Shown: in pieces, positions 7,859-15,465 of the stretch
Layout of the letters: each line of letters starts with the position of its first letter
Numbering within the stretch: the first letter of the stretch is position 1
NCBI GenBank assembly: GCA_041301185.1
Contig: JBFYSV010000134.1
Location: 1-31,365, forward strand
Direction: 5' to 3'
DNA from: JAQBDA01 sp041301185
Lineage (GTDB): Bacteria; Chloroflexota; Anaerolineae; Anaerolineales; UBA4823
DNA: 31,365 bases
Translations under genes and position numbers: made by a program
Notes under the pieces: model-generated
Databases searched by the model: none
What the model saw: the letters and a program-made list of their open reading frames with translations, nothing else
Told to the model about the DNA's origin: nothing

Positions 7859-9358
7859 ATGGAAAATAATCAACCGGTGCGGGTACGGTTTGCGCCTTCG
7901 CCAACCGGTCGGACACATCTGGGCAGTGGTCGAACAGCCTTGTATAACTATCTGCTGGCGCGCCAGACAGGCGGAACGTTTATCTTGCGGATTGAAGATA
8001 CTGATCAGAAGCGCTACGTGCCTGAAGCGGAGCAAGAGCTGGTCCACAGCCTGCGCTGGCTTGGACTGTCCTGGGATGAAGGCCCGGATGTCGGCGGACC
8101 GAACGGGCCGTACCGCCAATCGGAGCGCAAAGACATCTACCGCCAGTATGCGGAGCAGCTGATCAGCCTGGATAGGGCTTATTATTGCTTCTGTTCAACA
8201 GAGCGCCTGGCAGAGATGCGCAAAGGGCAGCAAGTGCGCAAGGAACCCCTGGTGTATGATGGCACCTGCCGCCATCTGTCTGTTGCCGAGGTACAGCGGC
8301 GGGTGATGGCAGGCGAGCCACATGTAGTCCGTTTCAAGACCCCCCGGCAAGGCAGCATCACCGTGCGCGACCTGCTGCGTGGGGAGATCACCGTGGAGAA
8401 CCGTTACCTGGATGATTTCATCCTGGTCAAATCGGATGGGCTGGCGCTGTATCACCTGGCAGCCATGGTGGACGACCACCTGATGGGCATTACCCACGTG
8501 ATTCGCGGGTCGGAATGGCTTTCAACATTCCCACTGCACGGGCATATCATCCGCGCTTTTGGCTGGACGGAGCCGATTTTTGTCCACCTTTCGGTGTTTC
8601 TAAAGCCCAGCGGCAAGGGCAAGATGAGCAAGCGCGAGAGCGCGCAATTGATACAGGATGGTCACTCGGTGTTCTTGACCGACCTGGAGCAGTTAGGCTA
8701 CATTCCCGAGGGAGTCGCCAACTGGATCGCCCTGATGGGCTGGTCCTACGATGACCACACGGAATATTTCTGCCTCCAAGACCTGGTGGATAAGTTCAGC
8801 CTGCAAAAACTGAATCCCTCACCCGCGGCGATCAACTTCACCAAACTGGATTATTTCAACGGGCTGCATATCCGCACCCTGGCTGCAGAAGATCTGGCAG
8901 AGCGAGTGCGCCCATTCTTTGATGCGGGTGGTTATGTGGTGGATAGCGATAAGCTGCGCCAGGTTGCACCTCTCATCCAGCCGCGCATCACCACCCTGGA
9001 TGATGCCCTGGATATGGCTGGCTTTTTCTTCAAAGACGAAGTCCAGCCAAACCCGGCTGAGCTGATTGGGAAGAAGATGACTGCAGCGCAATCGGCTCAC
9101 GCCGCCCGGCGCTCATACGATATCCTGGCTTCTCTGGCAGAGATCAACGTCGAAACTGCCGAACAACCCCTGCGTGAGCTGGCAGATGGGATGGGTTTAA
9201 ACCCCGGGCAGCTCTTCGGTATCCTGCGGGTGGCTGTCACCGGGCAATCAGTCAGCCCGCCGCTCTTCGAGAGCATGGCTGTGATCGGCAAGGCCAAAGT
9301 TTTGCAGCGCATCCAGGATGCGATCGCCGCTCTGGACGCTATGGATTCGGCTGGATGA
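7859..9358 (+). CDS. gltX: Glutamate-tRNA ligase
   Basis: This class I synthetase charges tRNA-Glu. The 499-residue product has the N-terminal FAPSPTG motif, the HIGH-equivalent HLGSG at residues 20-24 (usually HIGG or HVGG), and the KMSKR loop at Lys255. A zinc-type CxC...YxxxC arrangement is seen in YYCFCS and YDGTC. The C-terminal helical anticodon-binding domain is complete. The frame is open from 7796, but I chose ATG 7859 because AGGAG (7844-7848) lies 10 nt upstream and the protein then starts just before the catalytic fold. A 7-bp inverted repeat (TGCAGTT 7797-7803, AACTGCA 7819-7825) lies in the leader. No T-box is seen. It converges with glnS. Confidence 0.95.
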   Translation: MENNQPVRVRFAPSPTGRTHLGSGRTALYNYLLARQTGGTFILRIEDTDQKRYVPEAEQELVHSLRWLGLSWDEGPDVGGPNGPYRQSERKDIYRQYAEQLISLDRAYYCFCSTERLAEMRKGQQVRKEPLVYDGTCRHLSVAEVQRRVMAGEPHVVRFKTPRQGSITVRDLLRGEITVENRYLDDFILVKSDGLALYHLAAMVDDHLMGITHVIRGSEWLSTFPLHGHIIRAFGWTEPIFVHLSVFLKPSGKGKMSKRESAQLIQDGHSVFLTDLEQLGYIPEGVANWIALMGWSYDDHTEYFCLQDLVDKFSLQKLNPSPAAINFTKLDYFNGLHIRTLAAEDLAERVRPFFDAGGYVVDSDKLRQVAPLIQPRITTLDDALDMAGFFFKDEVQPNPAELIGKKMTAAQSAHAARRSYDILASLAEINVETAEQPLRELADGMGLNPGQLFGILRVAVTGQSVSPPLFESMAVIGKAKVLQRIQDAIAALDAMDSAG

Positions 9359-9377
9359 TGGTGCGTGAATGTCAATG

Positions 9378-9405
9378 AAAAACCCCGCCGCTCGGCGGGG
9401 TTTTT
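9378..9405. terminator. Bidirectional terminator between gltX and glnS
   Basis: AAAAACCCCGCCG and CGGCGGGGTTTTT form a perfect GC-rich hairpin with A and T runs on both sides, so it can end transcription on either strand. It fills the 50-nt gap between the two converging synthetase genes. Confidence 0.9.
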
Positions 9406-9408
9406 GGT

Positions 9409-11136
9409 TTAGCTGGCTTGCTGAGCTTTCTCGATCTTGGCCCAGGTGTCGCGCAAGGTAATAGTACGGTTGAACACCAGCTTCTCAGCGTTTGAATCTG
9501 GATCGACACAAAAGTAGCCCAGGCGCTCGAACTGGAAGCGGTCGCCGGGTCTGGCGTTTGCCAGGCTGGGCTCTACCCTTGCACCGCTAATCACCTCCAG
9601 CGAATCTGGGGTTAAGTTGGCGGTGATATCGCTGCCCTCGGGGAAGTCGTTGGGGTCTTCCTTGTTGAACAGGCGATCGTACAGGCGGACCTCAACCGGC
9701 AAAGCGTGCTGCGCAGAGATCCAATGGATGGTGGCTTTGGCTTTGCGACCGTCAGGCGCGTCGCCGCCCCGGGTGGCTGGATCGTAGCTGCAGTGGATCT
9801 CGATCACTTCCCCCGTCTTCTCATCCTTCACCACATCTGTGCAGCGGATGAAATACGCGTAGCGCAAGCGAACTTCACGTCCTGGCGCCAGGCGGTGGTA
9901 TTTCGGGGGCGGGTCTTCGCGGAAATCATCCTGCTCGATGTACAGGATGCGCGAGAAGGGCACTTTCCGTGAGCCCATCGCCGGGTCTTCTGGATTGTTG
10001 ACGGCTTCCATTTCCTCCACGATGCCTTCAGGGTAGTTGTCAATCACCACCTTCAAGGGGTTGAGCACGCCCATCACGCGCGGCGAGCGCTGGTTTAAAT
10101 CCTGGCGTACGCAGTACTCCAGCAGCGACACATCGACCACAGCCTCGTTCTTTGCCACACCGACCCGGTCGATAAAATCGTTGATTGCTTCTGGCGTATA
10201 GCCGCGGCGGCGCATGCCGGATAGGGTGGGCATGCGCGGGTCATTCCAACCGCGCACCTTTCCACTTTCCACCAGGCGCTTCAAAAAGCGTTTGCTCAGA
10301 ACAGTGTAGGTGATGTTCAGGCGGGCGAACTCAATCTGGCGTGGATGGTAGATCTCCAGCTCATCCAGGAACCATTCGTACAGGGGGCGGTGATCTTCAT
10401 AAGCGATATCGCATAGCGAGTGGGTGATGCCTTCTATCGAGTCGCTCTGCCCGTGGGCAAAGTCGTACATGGGGTAAATGCACCATTGGTCGCCAGTGCG
10501 GTGGTGGGTGGCATGCAGGATGCGGTACATCACCGGGTCGCGGAGATTCATATTCCCAGACGCCATGTCGATCTTGGCGCGCAACACCCGCGCACCGTCA
10601 GGGAATTCACCTTTACGCATGCGCTCGAACAGATTCAGATTTTCCTCGATTGTGCGGTAGCGGTAAGGCGAATCCTTTCCGGGTTCGGTCAGGGTGCCCC
10701 GGTACTCGCGGATCTGATCTGCGCTGAGATCGTCAACATACGCCTTGCCCTTTTGGATCAACTTGACTGCCCACTGGTAGAGCTGCTCGAAATAATCGGA
10801 GGCGTAGAATTCGCGATCCTCCCAGTCGTATCCCAACCAGCGGATGTCCTCCTTGATCGAGTCGACATACTCCACATCTTCTTTGACCGGGTTGGTATCA
10901 TCGTAGCGCAGGTTATACTTTCCGCTAAACTCCTCGGCGACACCGAAGGTGATACAGATCGCCTTGGCGTGACCAATATGCAGGTAGCCGTTTGGCTCGG
11001 GTGGGAAGCGGGTATGCACGTGGTCAAATCTGCCTGTGCGCAGATCTTCTGCGATGGCTGCGCGCAGGAAATCCTTTGCGGCTGCGCTCTCGTTTTCTTC
11101 ACCTGCCAGAATTGGTTCCATATTTTTATCACTCAT
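9409..11136 (-). CDS. glnS: Glutamine-tRNA ligase
   Basis: GlnRS charges tRNA-Gln directly, so the amidotransferase route through Glu-tRNA-Gln is not needed for Gln. The 575-residue product has the class I motif PPEPNGYLHIGHAKAI near the N terminus, the GlnRS-type segments RYDDTNP and MYDFAHGQSDSIEGITHSLC, and the KMSKS-equivalent VLSKR. The C-terminal beta-barrel anticodon domain follows. The ATG is preceded by GAGG at 11144-11147, 7 nt away. The gene is divergent from tRNA-Gln(CTG), its own substrate, with promoters for both in between. Bacterial GlnRS is thought to descend from a eukaryotic GluRS-type enzyme, so it is patchy across bacteria. Confidence 0.96.
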   Translation of the reverse strand: MSDKNMEPILAGEENESAAAKDFLRAAIAEDLRTGRFDHVHTRFPPEPNGYLHIGHAKAICITFGVAEEFSGKYNLRYDDTNPVKEDVEYVDSIKEDIRWLGYDWEDREFYASDYFEQLYQWAVKLIQKGKAYVDDLSADQIREYRGTLTEPGKDSPYRYRTIEENLNLFERMRKGEFPDGARVLRAKIDMASGNMNLRDPVMYRILHATHHRTGDQWCIYPMYDFAHGQSDSIEGITHSLCDIAYEDHRPLYEWFLDELEIYHPRQIEFARLNITYTVLSKRFLKRLVESGKVRGWNDPRMPTLSGMRRRGYTPEAINDFIDRVGVAKNEAVVDVSLLEYCVRQDLNQRSPRVMGVLNPLKVVIDNYPEGIVEEMEAVNNPEDPAMGSRKVPFSRILYIEQDDFREDPPPKYHRLAPGREVRLRYAYFIRCTDVVKDEKTGEVIEIHCSYDPATRGGDAPDGRKAKATIHWISAQHALPVEVRLYDRLFNKEDPNDFPEGSDITANLTPDSLEVISGARVEPSLANARPGDRFQFERLGYFCVDPDSNAEKLVFNRTITLRDTWAKIEKAQQAS

Positions 11137-11191
11137 CGGTTAACCTCGAGAATTGCTTTGAAGGGTAGGGTACCAGCCCACTGCCCACACG

Positions 11192-11207
11192 TAATTGGGC
11201 ACAATTA
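11192..11207. promoter_or_regulatory. Operator-like palindrome over the glnS start point
   Basis: TAATTG-GGCA-CAATTA is a perfect 6-bp inverted repeat with a 4-bp centre. It overlaps the glnS -10 and the predicted transcription start near 11197. AT-rich palindromes can arise by chance, so a regulator site is only a possibility. Confidence 0.3.
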
Positions 11208-11212
11208 TAACA
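11204..11212 (-). promoter_or_regulatory. Extended -10 promoter of glnS
   Basis: On the minus strand this reads TGTTATAAT, a perfect extended -10. There is no good -35. The predicted leader before the glnS ATG is about 60 nt. Confidence 0.6.
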
Positions 11213-11240
11213 AACAGGGCGCACTCAAATGGTGTTGGTT

Positions 11241-11289
11241 TTGGGGTGTATGGCATGAGCGGCGCAGCCGCTCATGCCATACACCCCAA
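11241..11289. repeat. Perfect 23-bp palindrome with a 3-nt loop
   Basis: The left arm (11241-11263) and right arm (11267-11289) are exact reverse complements around GCA; the inner part reads CATGAGCGGC-GCA-GCCGCTCATG. It lies upstream of both the glnS promoter and the tRNA-Gln promoter, so neither predicted transcript contains it and it is not a terminator for either gene. It could be a dispersed palindromic repeat (REP- or MITE-like), a protein-binding site, or a remnant of an older gene end. No second copy is in this window. Confidence 0.85.
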
Positions 11290-11318
11290 TAATTTCCCCA
11301 ACAACATTTTAGGCAGGT

Positions 11319-11347
11319 TTGACGTTGCAAGCTATGCGTGGTAAAAT
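11319..11347 (+). promoter_or_regulatory. Promoter of tRNA-Gln
   Basis: TTGACG (11319-11324) and TAAAAT (11342-11347) are separated by 17 bp, with TGG in front of the -10. This is close to a full sigma-70-type consensus, as expected for a tRNA gene. The mature tRNA starts 17 nt downstream of the -10. Confidence 0.75.
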
Positions 11348-11363
11348 AGCCTTCGTTTTGCGA

Positions 11364-11434
11364 TGCGGGCTCGTCTAACGGTAGGACAGCGGACTCTGAA
11401 TCCGTACGTGGAGGTTCGAATCCTTCGCCCGCAG
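11364..11434 (+). tRNA. tRNA-Gln, anticodon CTG
   Basis: The 71-nt cloverleaf has acceptor stem TGCGGGC paired with GCCCGCA, a D arm with GGTAGGAC, an anticodon stem GCGGA/TCCGT, loop CTCTGAA with anticodon CTG at 11396-11398, and a T arm with GGTTCGAATCC. The discriminator base is G. CCA is not encoded. It reads CAG codons. It is divergent from glnS, the gene of the enzyme that charges it. Confidence 0.95.
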
Positions 11435-11444
11435 CCTGGAAAGT

Positions 11445-11481
11445 AAGCCGGAGAATGCCTGGTGCATAGCTCCGGCTTTTT
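11445..11481 (+). terminator. Terminator after tRNA-Gln
   Basis: A 9-bp stem (AAGCCGGAG 11445-11453, CTCCGGCTT 11470-11478) with a 16-nt loop runs into TTTTT at 11477-11481. Confidence 0.7.
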
Positions 11482-11539
11482 GTTCTCTATACCAGCCAAC
11501 GTAGCCTTCTTCAATCGATGTTTTCATAATTCTTGCCCG

Positions 11540-11548
11540 TGCTATAAT
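11540..11548 (+). promoter_or_regulatory. Extended -10 promoter of a probable leaderless mRNA
   Basis: TGCTATAAT ends only 9 nt before the ATG at 11558. Transcription starting about 7 nt downstream would begin within 2-3 nt of the start codon. No ribosome site exists between promoter and ATG. Confidence 0.65.
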
Positions 11549-11557
11549 CGCCTCACT

Positions 11558-12520
11558 ATGATCCTGGTCACTGGCGGCACAGGCTTTATCGGAAAAGTGT
11601 TGGTGCGCACACTGGTGGAGAACGGCTATCCGGTGCGTACTTTAATCCGTCCTTCCTCCCGCACTCCCGACCTGCCACGCGGCGTTCCGGTTGAGGTTGC
11701 CCTGAGCAGCCTGGACGATCAGCGCAGCCTGAGAGCTGCCATGGTCGGAGTAGACGTGGTCTATCACCTGGCTGGTGTAGAACGTGGTAGCGCCTACGAG
11801 GAACTGGAAGATGTCGATATACAGGGGACACGCTCGGTGATCGGTGCAGCGGCAGACGCTGGTGTAGACAGATTATTTTTTGTCAGTCACCTGGGAGCCA
11901 ATCGGGCTTCCGCTTATAAAGTGCTTCAGGCCAAAGGGATAGCAGAGGAATTTATCCGCCGAAGCGGTATTGATTACACAATTATGCGCTCAGCAATTGT
12001 TTATGGTCCCACAGACGGGTTCACAACCGGTCTCGCTCGCCTGATGTATGGTCTCCCATCAATTTTCCTTGTACCCGGGGATGGAAAAACCCTGCTCCAG
12101 CCGTTATGGGTGGAAGATCTTGCAACTTGCTTGACCTGGGCATTGGATGATAGCACCACCCGCAATGAAACCTACGAGTTGGGAGGGCCGGAGTACTTCA
12201 CCTTCACCCAGATCATCGAGATGGTTATGCAGGCTGTGGGAGTCAGGCGCAGGCTGGTCCAAACTCGACCTCCATATTTGCGGTTTATTACCCAATTTCT
12301 AGAGTCGATCTTCCCAGGGTTGCCCAGCTCGATCTATTGGCTGGATTACCTGGCGATGAACCGTACGTGCGCTCTCGACACCGTGCCACGCGTCTTCAAC
12401 CTGATGCCGGCCCGTATGCCCCAGCGCCTGGATTACCTGCGTGAGCAGGATTGGCGCCTCAATCTGTACCGTGGCTTGTTCAGGCGGCGCCGTTCCAGAG
12501 CGCGCCCAAAAAAGAGTTGA
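11558..12520 (+). CDS. NAD(P)-dependent epimerase/dehydratase family protein (NDUFA9-like)
   Basis: The 320-residue product begins directly with the Rossmann dinucleotide-binding motif TGGTGFIG, a hallmark of extended or atypical short-chain dehydrogenases. Further family segments are VVYHLAGVERGSAYEELEDVDIQGTR, HLGANRASAYKVLQAKGIAEEFI and SGIDYTIMRSAIVYGP. This pattern matches the atypical SDR group related to NDUFA9 and NmrA, whose members often bind a nucleotide without a settled reaction. The substrate is unknown. The frame is open from 11462, but the promoter at 11540-11548 excludes a start before about 11555. It heads a run with the GNAT (10-nt gap) and racemase genes. The C terminus is very basic (RRRRSRARPKKS). 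Confidence 0.85.
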   Translation: MILVTGGTGFIGKVLVRTLVENGYPVRTLIRPSSRTPDLPRGVPVEVALSSLDDQRSLRAAMVGVDVVYHLAGVERGSAYEELEDVDIQGTRSVIGAAADAGVDRLFFVSHLGANRASAYKVLQAKGIAEEFIRRSGIDYTIMRSAIVYGPTDGFTTGLARLMYGLPSIFLVPGDGKTLLQPLWVEDLATCLTWALDDSTTRNETYELGGPEYFTFTQIIEMVMQAVGVRRRLVQTRPPYLRFITQFLESIFPGLPSSIYWLDYLAMNRTCALDTVPRVFNLMPARMPQRLDYLREQDWRLNLYRGLFRRRRSRARPKKS

Positions 12521-12530
12521 GGTGAGTGCG

Positions 12531-13433
12531 GTGAGAATTAGCTTGCGAGTAATCGAAGAGCCGGAAGCGCTCCTGGCAGTGGAGGAACTGCAGCGCCAGG
12601 TTTGGGGCGGCAGCGAGACCGAGGTGGTGCCCAAGCATATGCTGGTGGCTGCCATCCACAATGGCGGGCTGGCTGTTGGCGCATACAATGAAGATTCCGG
12701 TGAAGACCCTCATTTGGTAGGCTTCGTCTTTGGTTTTCCGGGGCTATACGCCACGCCGGATGGGCCGCGCCTGAAACATTGCTCGCATATGCTTGGCGTA
12801 CATCCGGCTTATCGCGACCAGGGGATTGGCTTCTTGCTCAAGCGTGCCCAGTGGCAGCTGGTCCGTAACCAGGGACTGGATCGCATCACCTGGACGTTTG
12901 ATCCCTTGCTGAGCCGGAACGCGTATCTCAACATCTCCAGGCTGGGGGCGGTGTGCAACACCTATCTGCGGGCTGTGTACGGCGTGATGCGAGATGGCAT
13001 CAATACCGGGCTGCCTTCCGACCGGCTGCAGGTGGATTGGTGGGTGAATTCACAACGCGTCAACCTACGCCTGAGCCGCCGCGCCCGCCTGTCGCTCGAC
13101 CTGGCCCATTACCTGGCTGCCGGCGCCCAGGTGATCAACGCCACGCAGGTTGGGGAGGATGGGCTGCCCAGACCAGGGTCTGAGATCGATGCCGGTGATC
13201 TTCAATATCTGCGTGCTGATGGTCCGAGCGCCATTCTCTTGCTCGAGATCCCCGCCGATTTCCCTGGGTTGAAAACCGCCAGGCCAGAGCTGGCGCTCCA
13301 CTGGTGCTACCATATCCGCCAGGCTTTTGAAGAGCTATTCTCACTGGGCTACCTGGTTACCGATTTTATCCACCTGCCTGGCTTGCAAACGCGCAGCTTC
13401 TATGTCCTCACTCACGGCGAGAGCACTTTGTAA
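12531..13433 (+). CDS. GNAT acyltransferase of the COG3375 type
   Basis: The 300-residue product carries the acyl-CoA binding motif of GNAT proteins, HMLGVHPAYRDQGIGFLLKRAQ, with R-x-x-G-x-G. The surrounding segments ELQRQVWGG, EVVPKHML, ITWTFDPLLSRNAY and NTGLPSDR are those I associate with COG3375. The substrate cannot be read from sequence. In Geobacillus kaustophilus a GNAT succinyltransferase acting on D-amino acids is encoded with an N-succinylamino acid racemase, and the same pairing is seen here. I place the start at GTG 12531 because GAGGTGA (12519-12525) lies 5 nt upstream; the GTG at 12522 lies inside that site. The racemase gene follows after 50 nt. Confidence 0.85.
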   Translation: MRISLRVIEEPEALLAVEELQRQVWGGSETEVVPKHMLVAAIHNGGLAVGAYNEDSGEDPHLVGFVFGFPGLYATPDGPRLKHCSHMLGVHPAYRDQGIGFLLKRAQWQLVRNQGLDRITWTFDPLLSRNAYLNISRLGAVCNTYLRAVYGVMRDGINTGLPSDRLQVDWWVNSQRVNLRLSRRARLSLDLAHYLAAGAQVINATQVGEDGLPRPGSEIDAGDLQYLRADGPSAILLLEIPADFPGLKTARPELALHWCYHIRQAFEELFSLGYLVTDFIHLPGLQTRSFYVLTHGESTL

Positions 13434-13483
13434 GGCATTTGTTGAAAATCTGATGTGAGCATCAAACAGGAGAAACGCCAGCA

Positions 13484-14602
13484 ATGAATATCGACTCTGT
13501 TACCCTCTACCACCTGCGCATGCCCCTGGTCTCACCCTTCGAGACATCCTTTGGTCGGATTGATAGCCGGGAGTGCATTCTGGTTGAAATATTGAGCGAT
13601 GGGCTGGCTGGCTTTGGCGAATGCCCGGCCGATCGTGACCCGGGCTATTCCTACGAAACTACCGGCACTGCCTGGCATATCCTGCGGGATTTTCTCATCC
13701 CGGCTGTCATGGGACAGGACCTGGCAGATGCGGCAGATTTCCAAAACCGGGTGCGCCCGGTGCGCGGCCACAACATGGCAAAAGCGGGGATTGAGATGGC
13801 CATCTGGGATTTGCTTGGAAAGCGCCAGGGACTCTCTTTGAAAGAGATGCTTGGCGGGGTCTATACCGATGTGGCGGTGGGGGTGTCTGTTGGCTTGCAG
13901 GCAAGCCCGCAGGCGCTGGTGGACGTGGTGGCTGGCTATTTGGAGCGTGGCTACCAGCGGATAAAAATCAAGATCAAGCCCGGACGCGACGTACTCGATG
14001 CCCAGGTAGTGCGCCGGTCCTTTGCTGAGGTCGCTCTCCAGGTGGATGCCAATTCTGCCTATACTCTGGAAACCGCCCGAAACCTGCGCCCGCTGGACGA
14101 GCTTGGCTTGCTCTTGATCGAGCAGCCCCTGGCAGAGGATGACCTGTGGGATCATCACCTCCTGCAAAAAGACTTCTCCACATCCCTGTGCCTGGACGAG
14201 AGCATCATTTCTATACGCCATGCTCGCCAGGCGCTGGAAATGGGCGCCTGCCGGGTGATCAATATCAAGGCAGGGCGGGTGGGCGGGCTGGGCGAGGCGC
14301 TGGCTATCCATTACCTGTGCCATGCCCAGGGCGTGCCGGTGTGGTGTGGCGGCATGCTCGAGACGGGTGTGGGCCGGGCTTCCAACCTTGCCCTGGCTTC
14401 GCTGCCTGGTTTCACCCTTCCGGGAGACATCTCCGCCTCAGAGCGCTACTATCACCAGGATATTACCCACGAGACCTTCCACTTAAACACTGGCAGCACC
14501 ATCCGCGTGCCCGACGGGCCGGGGTTGGGGGTGACGGTGGACCGCGCTGCGCTGAAAAAATTCACCCTTGGCAAACTGGATCTGAAAGCCGATCAGGTAT
14601 AA
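13484..14602 (+). CDS. N-succinylamino acid racemase / o-succinylbenzoate synthase family enzyme
   Basis: This enolase-superfamily enzyme (372 residues) keeps the full catalytic set of the NSAR/OSBS family: KxK at Lys163 and Lys165, metal ligands Asp188, Glu213 and Asp238, and the opposite catalytic Lys262. These match the well-studied Amycolatopsis enzyme within one residue. Segments CGGMLETGVGRASNLALASL and LPGDISASERYYHQDI are also typical. The family can dehydrate SHCHC in menaquinone synthesis, racemise N-succinylamino acids, or both. No other men gene is in the window and a COG3375 GNAT is directly upstream, so the racemase role is favoured. AGGAG at 13468-13472 precedes the ATG by 11 nt. 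Confidence 0.9.
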   Translation: MNIDSVTLYHLRMPLVSPFETSFGRIDSRECILVEILSDGLAGFGECPADRDPGYSYETTGTAWHILRDFLIPAVMGQDLADAADFQNRVRPVRGHNMAKAGIEMAIWDLLGKRQGLSLKEMLGGVYTDVAVGVSVGLQASPQALVDVVAGYLERGYQRIKIKIKPGRDVLDAQVVRRSFAEVALQVDANSAYTLETARNLRPLDELGLLLIEQPLAEDDLWDHHLLQKDFSTSLCLDESIISIRHARQALEMGACRVINIKAGRVGGLGEALAIHYLCHAQGVPVWCGGMLETGVGRASNLALASLPGFTLPGDISASERYYHQDITHETFHLNTGSTIRVPDGPGLGVTVDRAALKKFTLGKLDLKADQV

Positions 14603-14607
14603 TTTCT

Positions 14608-14645
14608 TACAAATAGCGTAGTTAAGCGCAATTTGTATTTATATT
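14608..14645 (+). terminator. Possible terminator after the racemase gene
   Basis: TACAAATAGCG (14608-14618) pairs with CGCAATTTGTA (14627-14637) with one mismatch, and a T-rich stretch follows. The stem is AT-rich and weak. Confidence 0.35.
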
Positions 14646-14646
14646 A

Positions 14647-14675
14647 TTGCCTTTTTGCCTGGCATCGGCTATACT
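14647..14675 (+). promoter_or_regulatory. Promoter of the cyclase-family gene
   Basis: TTGCCT (14647-14652) and TATACT (14670-14675) are spaced by 17 bp. The predicted leader is about 68 nt. This makes the cyclase gene separate from the GNAT-racemase unit. Confidence 0.65.
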
Positions 14676-14749
14676 GAAATCACATCGTAAAGATTACAGA
14701 TCGGCTCCACTGTTATCTACATCTCAAATATCAATCATGAGGAGGAGTC

Positions 14750-15385
14750 ATGCGAATTTACGACATCAGCCTGACTGTAAAACCGGACCTGCCAACCTGG
14801 CCCGGTGATCCGCCGATCGTGGTGGATCGCTTTGTCAAGAAGGAGGAAGGCGCTCCGAATAATGTTACCCAGATCAGTATGTGCGCCCATGCTGGAACGC
14901 ATGTCGATGCTCCCTTCCATTTCCTCGGCGGGGATACGGCTACCATCGAGCAGCTGTCCTTGAAAACACTCACCGGGCGTGTGTATGTGCTTGAAATGCT
15001 CTCGGATGACCTGATCACAGCCAAAGCGCTTGAAAAAGCGGATATCCCGCCGCGCACCCGCCGGCTGATATTCAAGACCCGCAACTCTGCCCTGTGGTCT
15101 AACCCCTCCCACGCTTTCAACCCCGAGTTTGTCTCCCTCAGCCCGGATGGGGCCCAGTTTTTGGTGGAGCGCGGTGTCAAGCTGGTCGGCGTTGATTATC
15201 TTTCCGTAGCGCCGTATGCTGACCCTGTCACCACTCATGAGATCCTGCTCAAGGCTGGCGTGGTGATTATCGAAGGACTCAACCTGTCCGAGGTGTCGCA
15301 GGGGCGTTATAGCCTGTATTGTCTTCCGCTCAAGCTGGCTGGCTCCGACGGCGCCCCGGCGCGGGCGATCTTGATCGGCGTGTGA
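14750..15385 (+). CDS. Cyclase-family metal-dependent hydrolase (kynurenine formamidase-like)
   Basis: The 211-residue product belongs to the putative cyclase family (PF04199), which includes the metal-dependent arylformamidase KynB and isatin hydrolase. The metal-binding signature HAGTHVDAPFHF is seen at about residues 46-57, and the N terminus (YDISLTVKPDLPTWPGDPP) is typical. Members hydrolyse amide or lactam bonds, so N-formylkynurenine or another amide could be the substrate. No tryptophan catabolic gene is nearby to decide. A strong ribosome site (AGGAGG, 14740-14745) lies 4 nt before the ATG. Its promoter is just upstream. It lies beside the GNAT-racemase unit, but the separate promoter argues against a fixed shared role. 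Confidence 0.85.
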   Translation: MRIYDISLTVKPDLPTWPGDPPIVVDRFVKKEEGAPNNVTQISMCAHAGTHVDAPFHFLGGDTATIEQLSLKTLTGRVYVLEMLSDDLITAKALEKADIPPRTRRLIFKTRNSALWSNPSHAFNPEFVSLSPDGAQFLVERGVKLVGVDYLSVAPYADPVTTHEILLKAGVVIIEGLNLSEVSQGRYSLYCLPLKLAGSDGAPARAILIGV

Positions 15386-15465
15386 CCCCGGTACAGCCGC
15401 CAGCCGGCCTGGCTGGGCGTGCTGGTATTTGAGAAATTCTCCTGATCCCGGGGAGCGGTATAGAA

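Noticed and set aside
11241..11289. Palindrome read as a terminator of glnS or tRNA-Gln
   Set aside because: It lies upstream of both genes and outside both predicted transcripts, with no T run after either arm.
10420..11292. 290-codon plus-strand open frame opposite glnS
   Set aside because: It is the shadow of glnS, which has intact class I motifs over its whole length. The plus-strand product has no recognisable motif and crosses the palindrome.
13484..14602. Annotation as menC of menaquinone synthesis
   Set aside because: The family fits, but no other men gene is present and the GNAT neighbour points to amino-acid racemisation. It remains possible, so no symbol was given.
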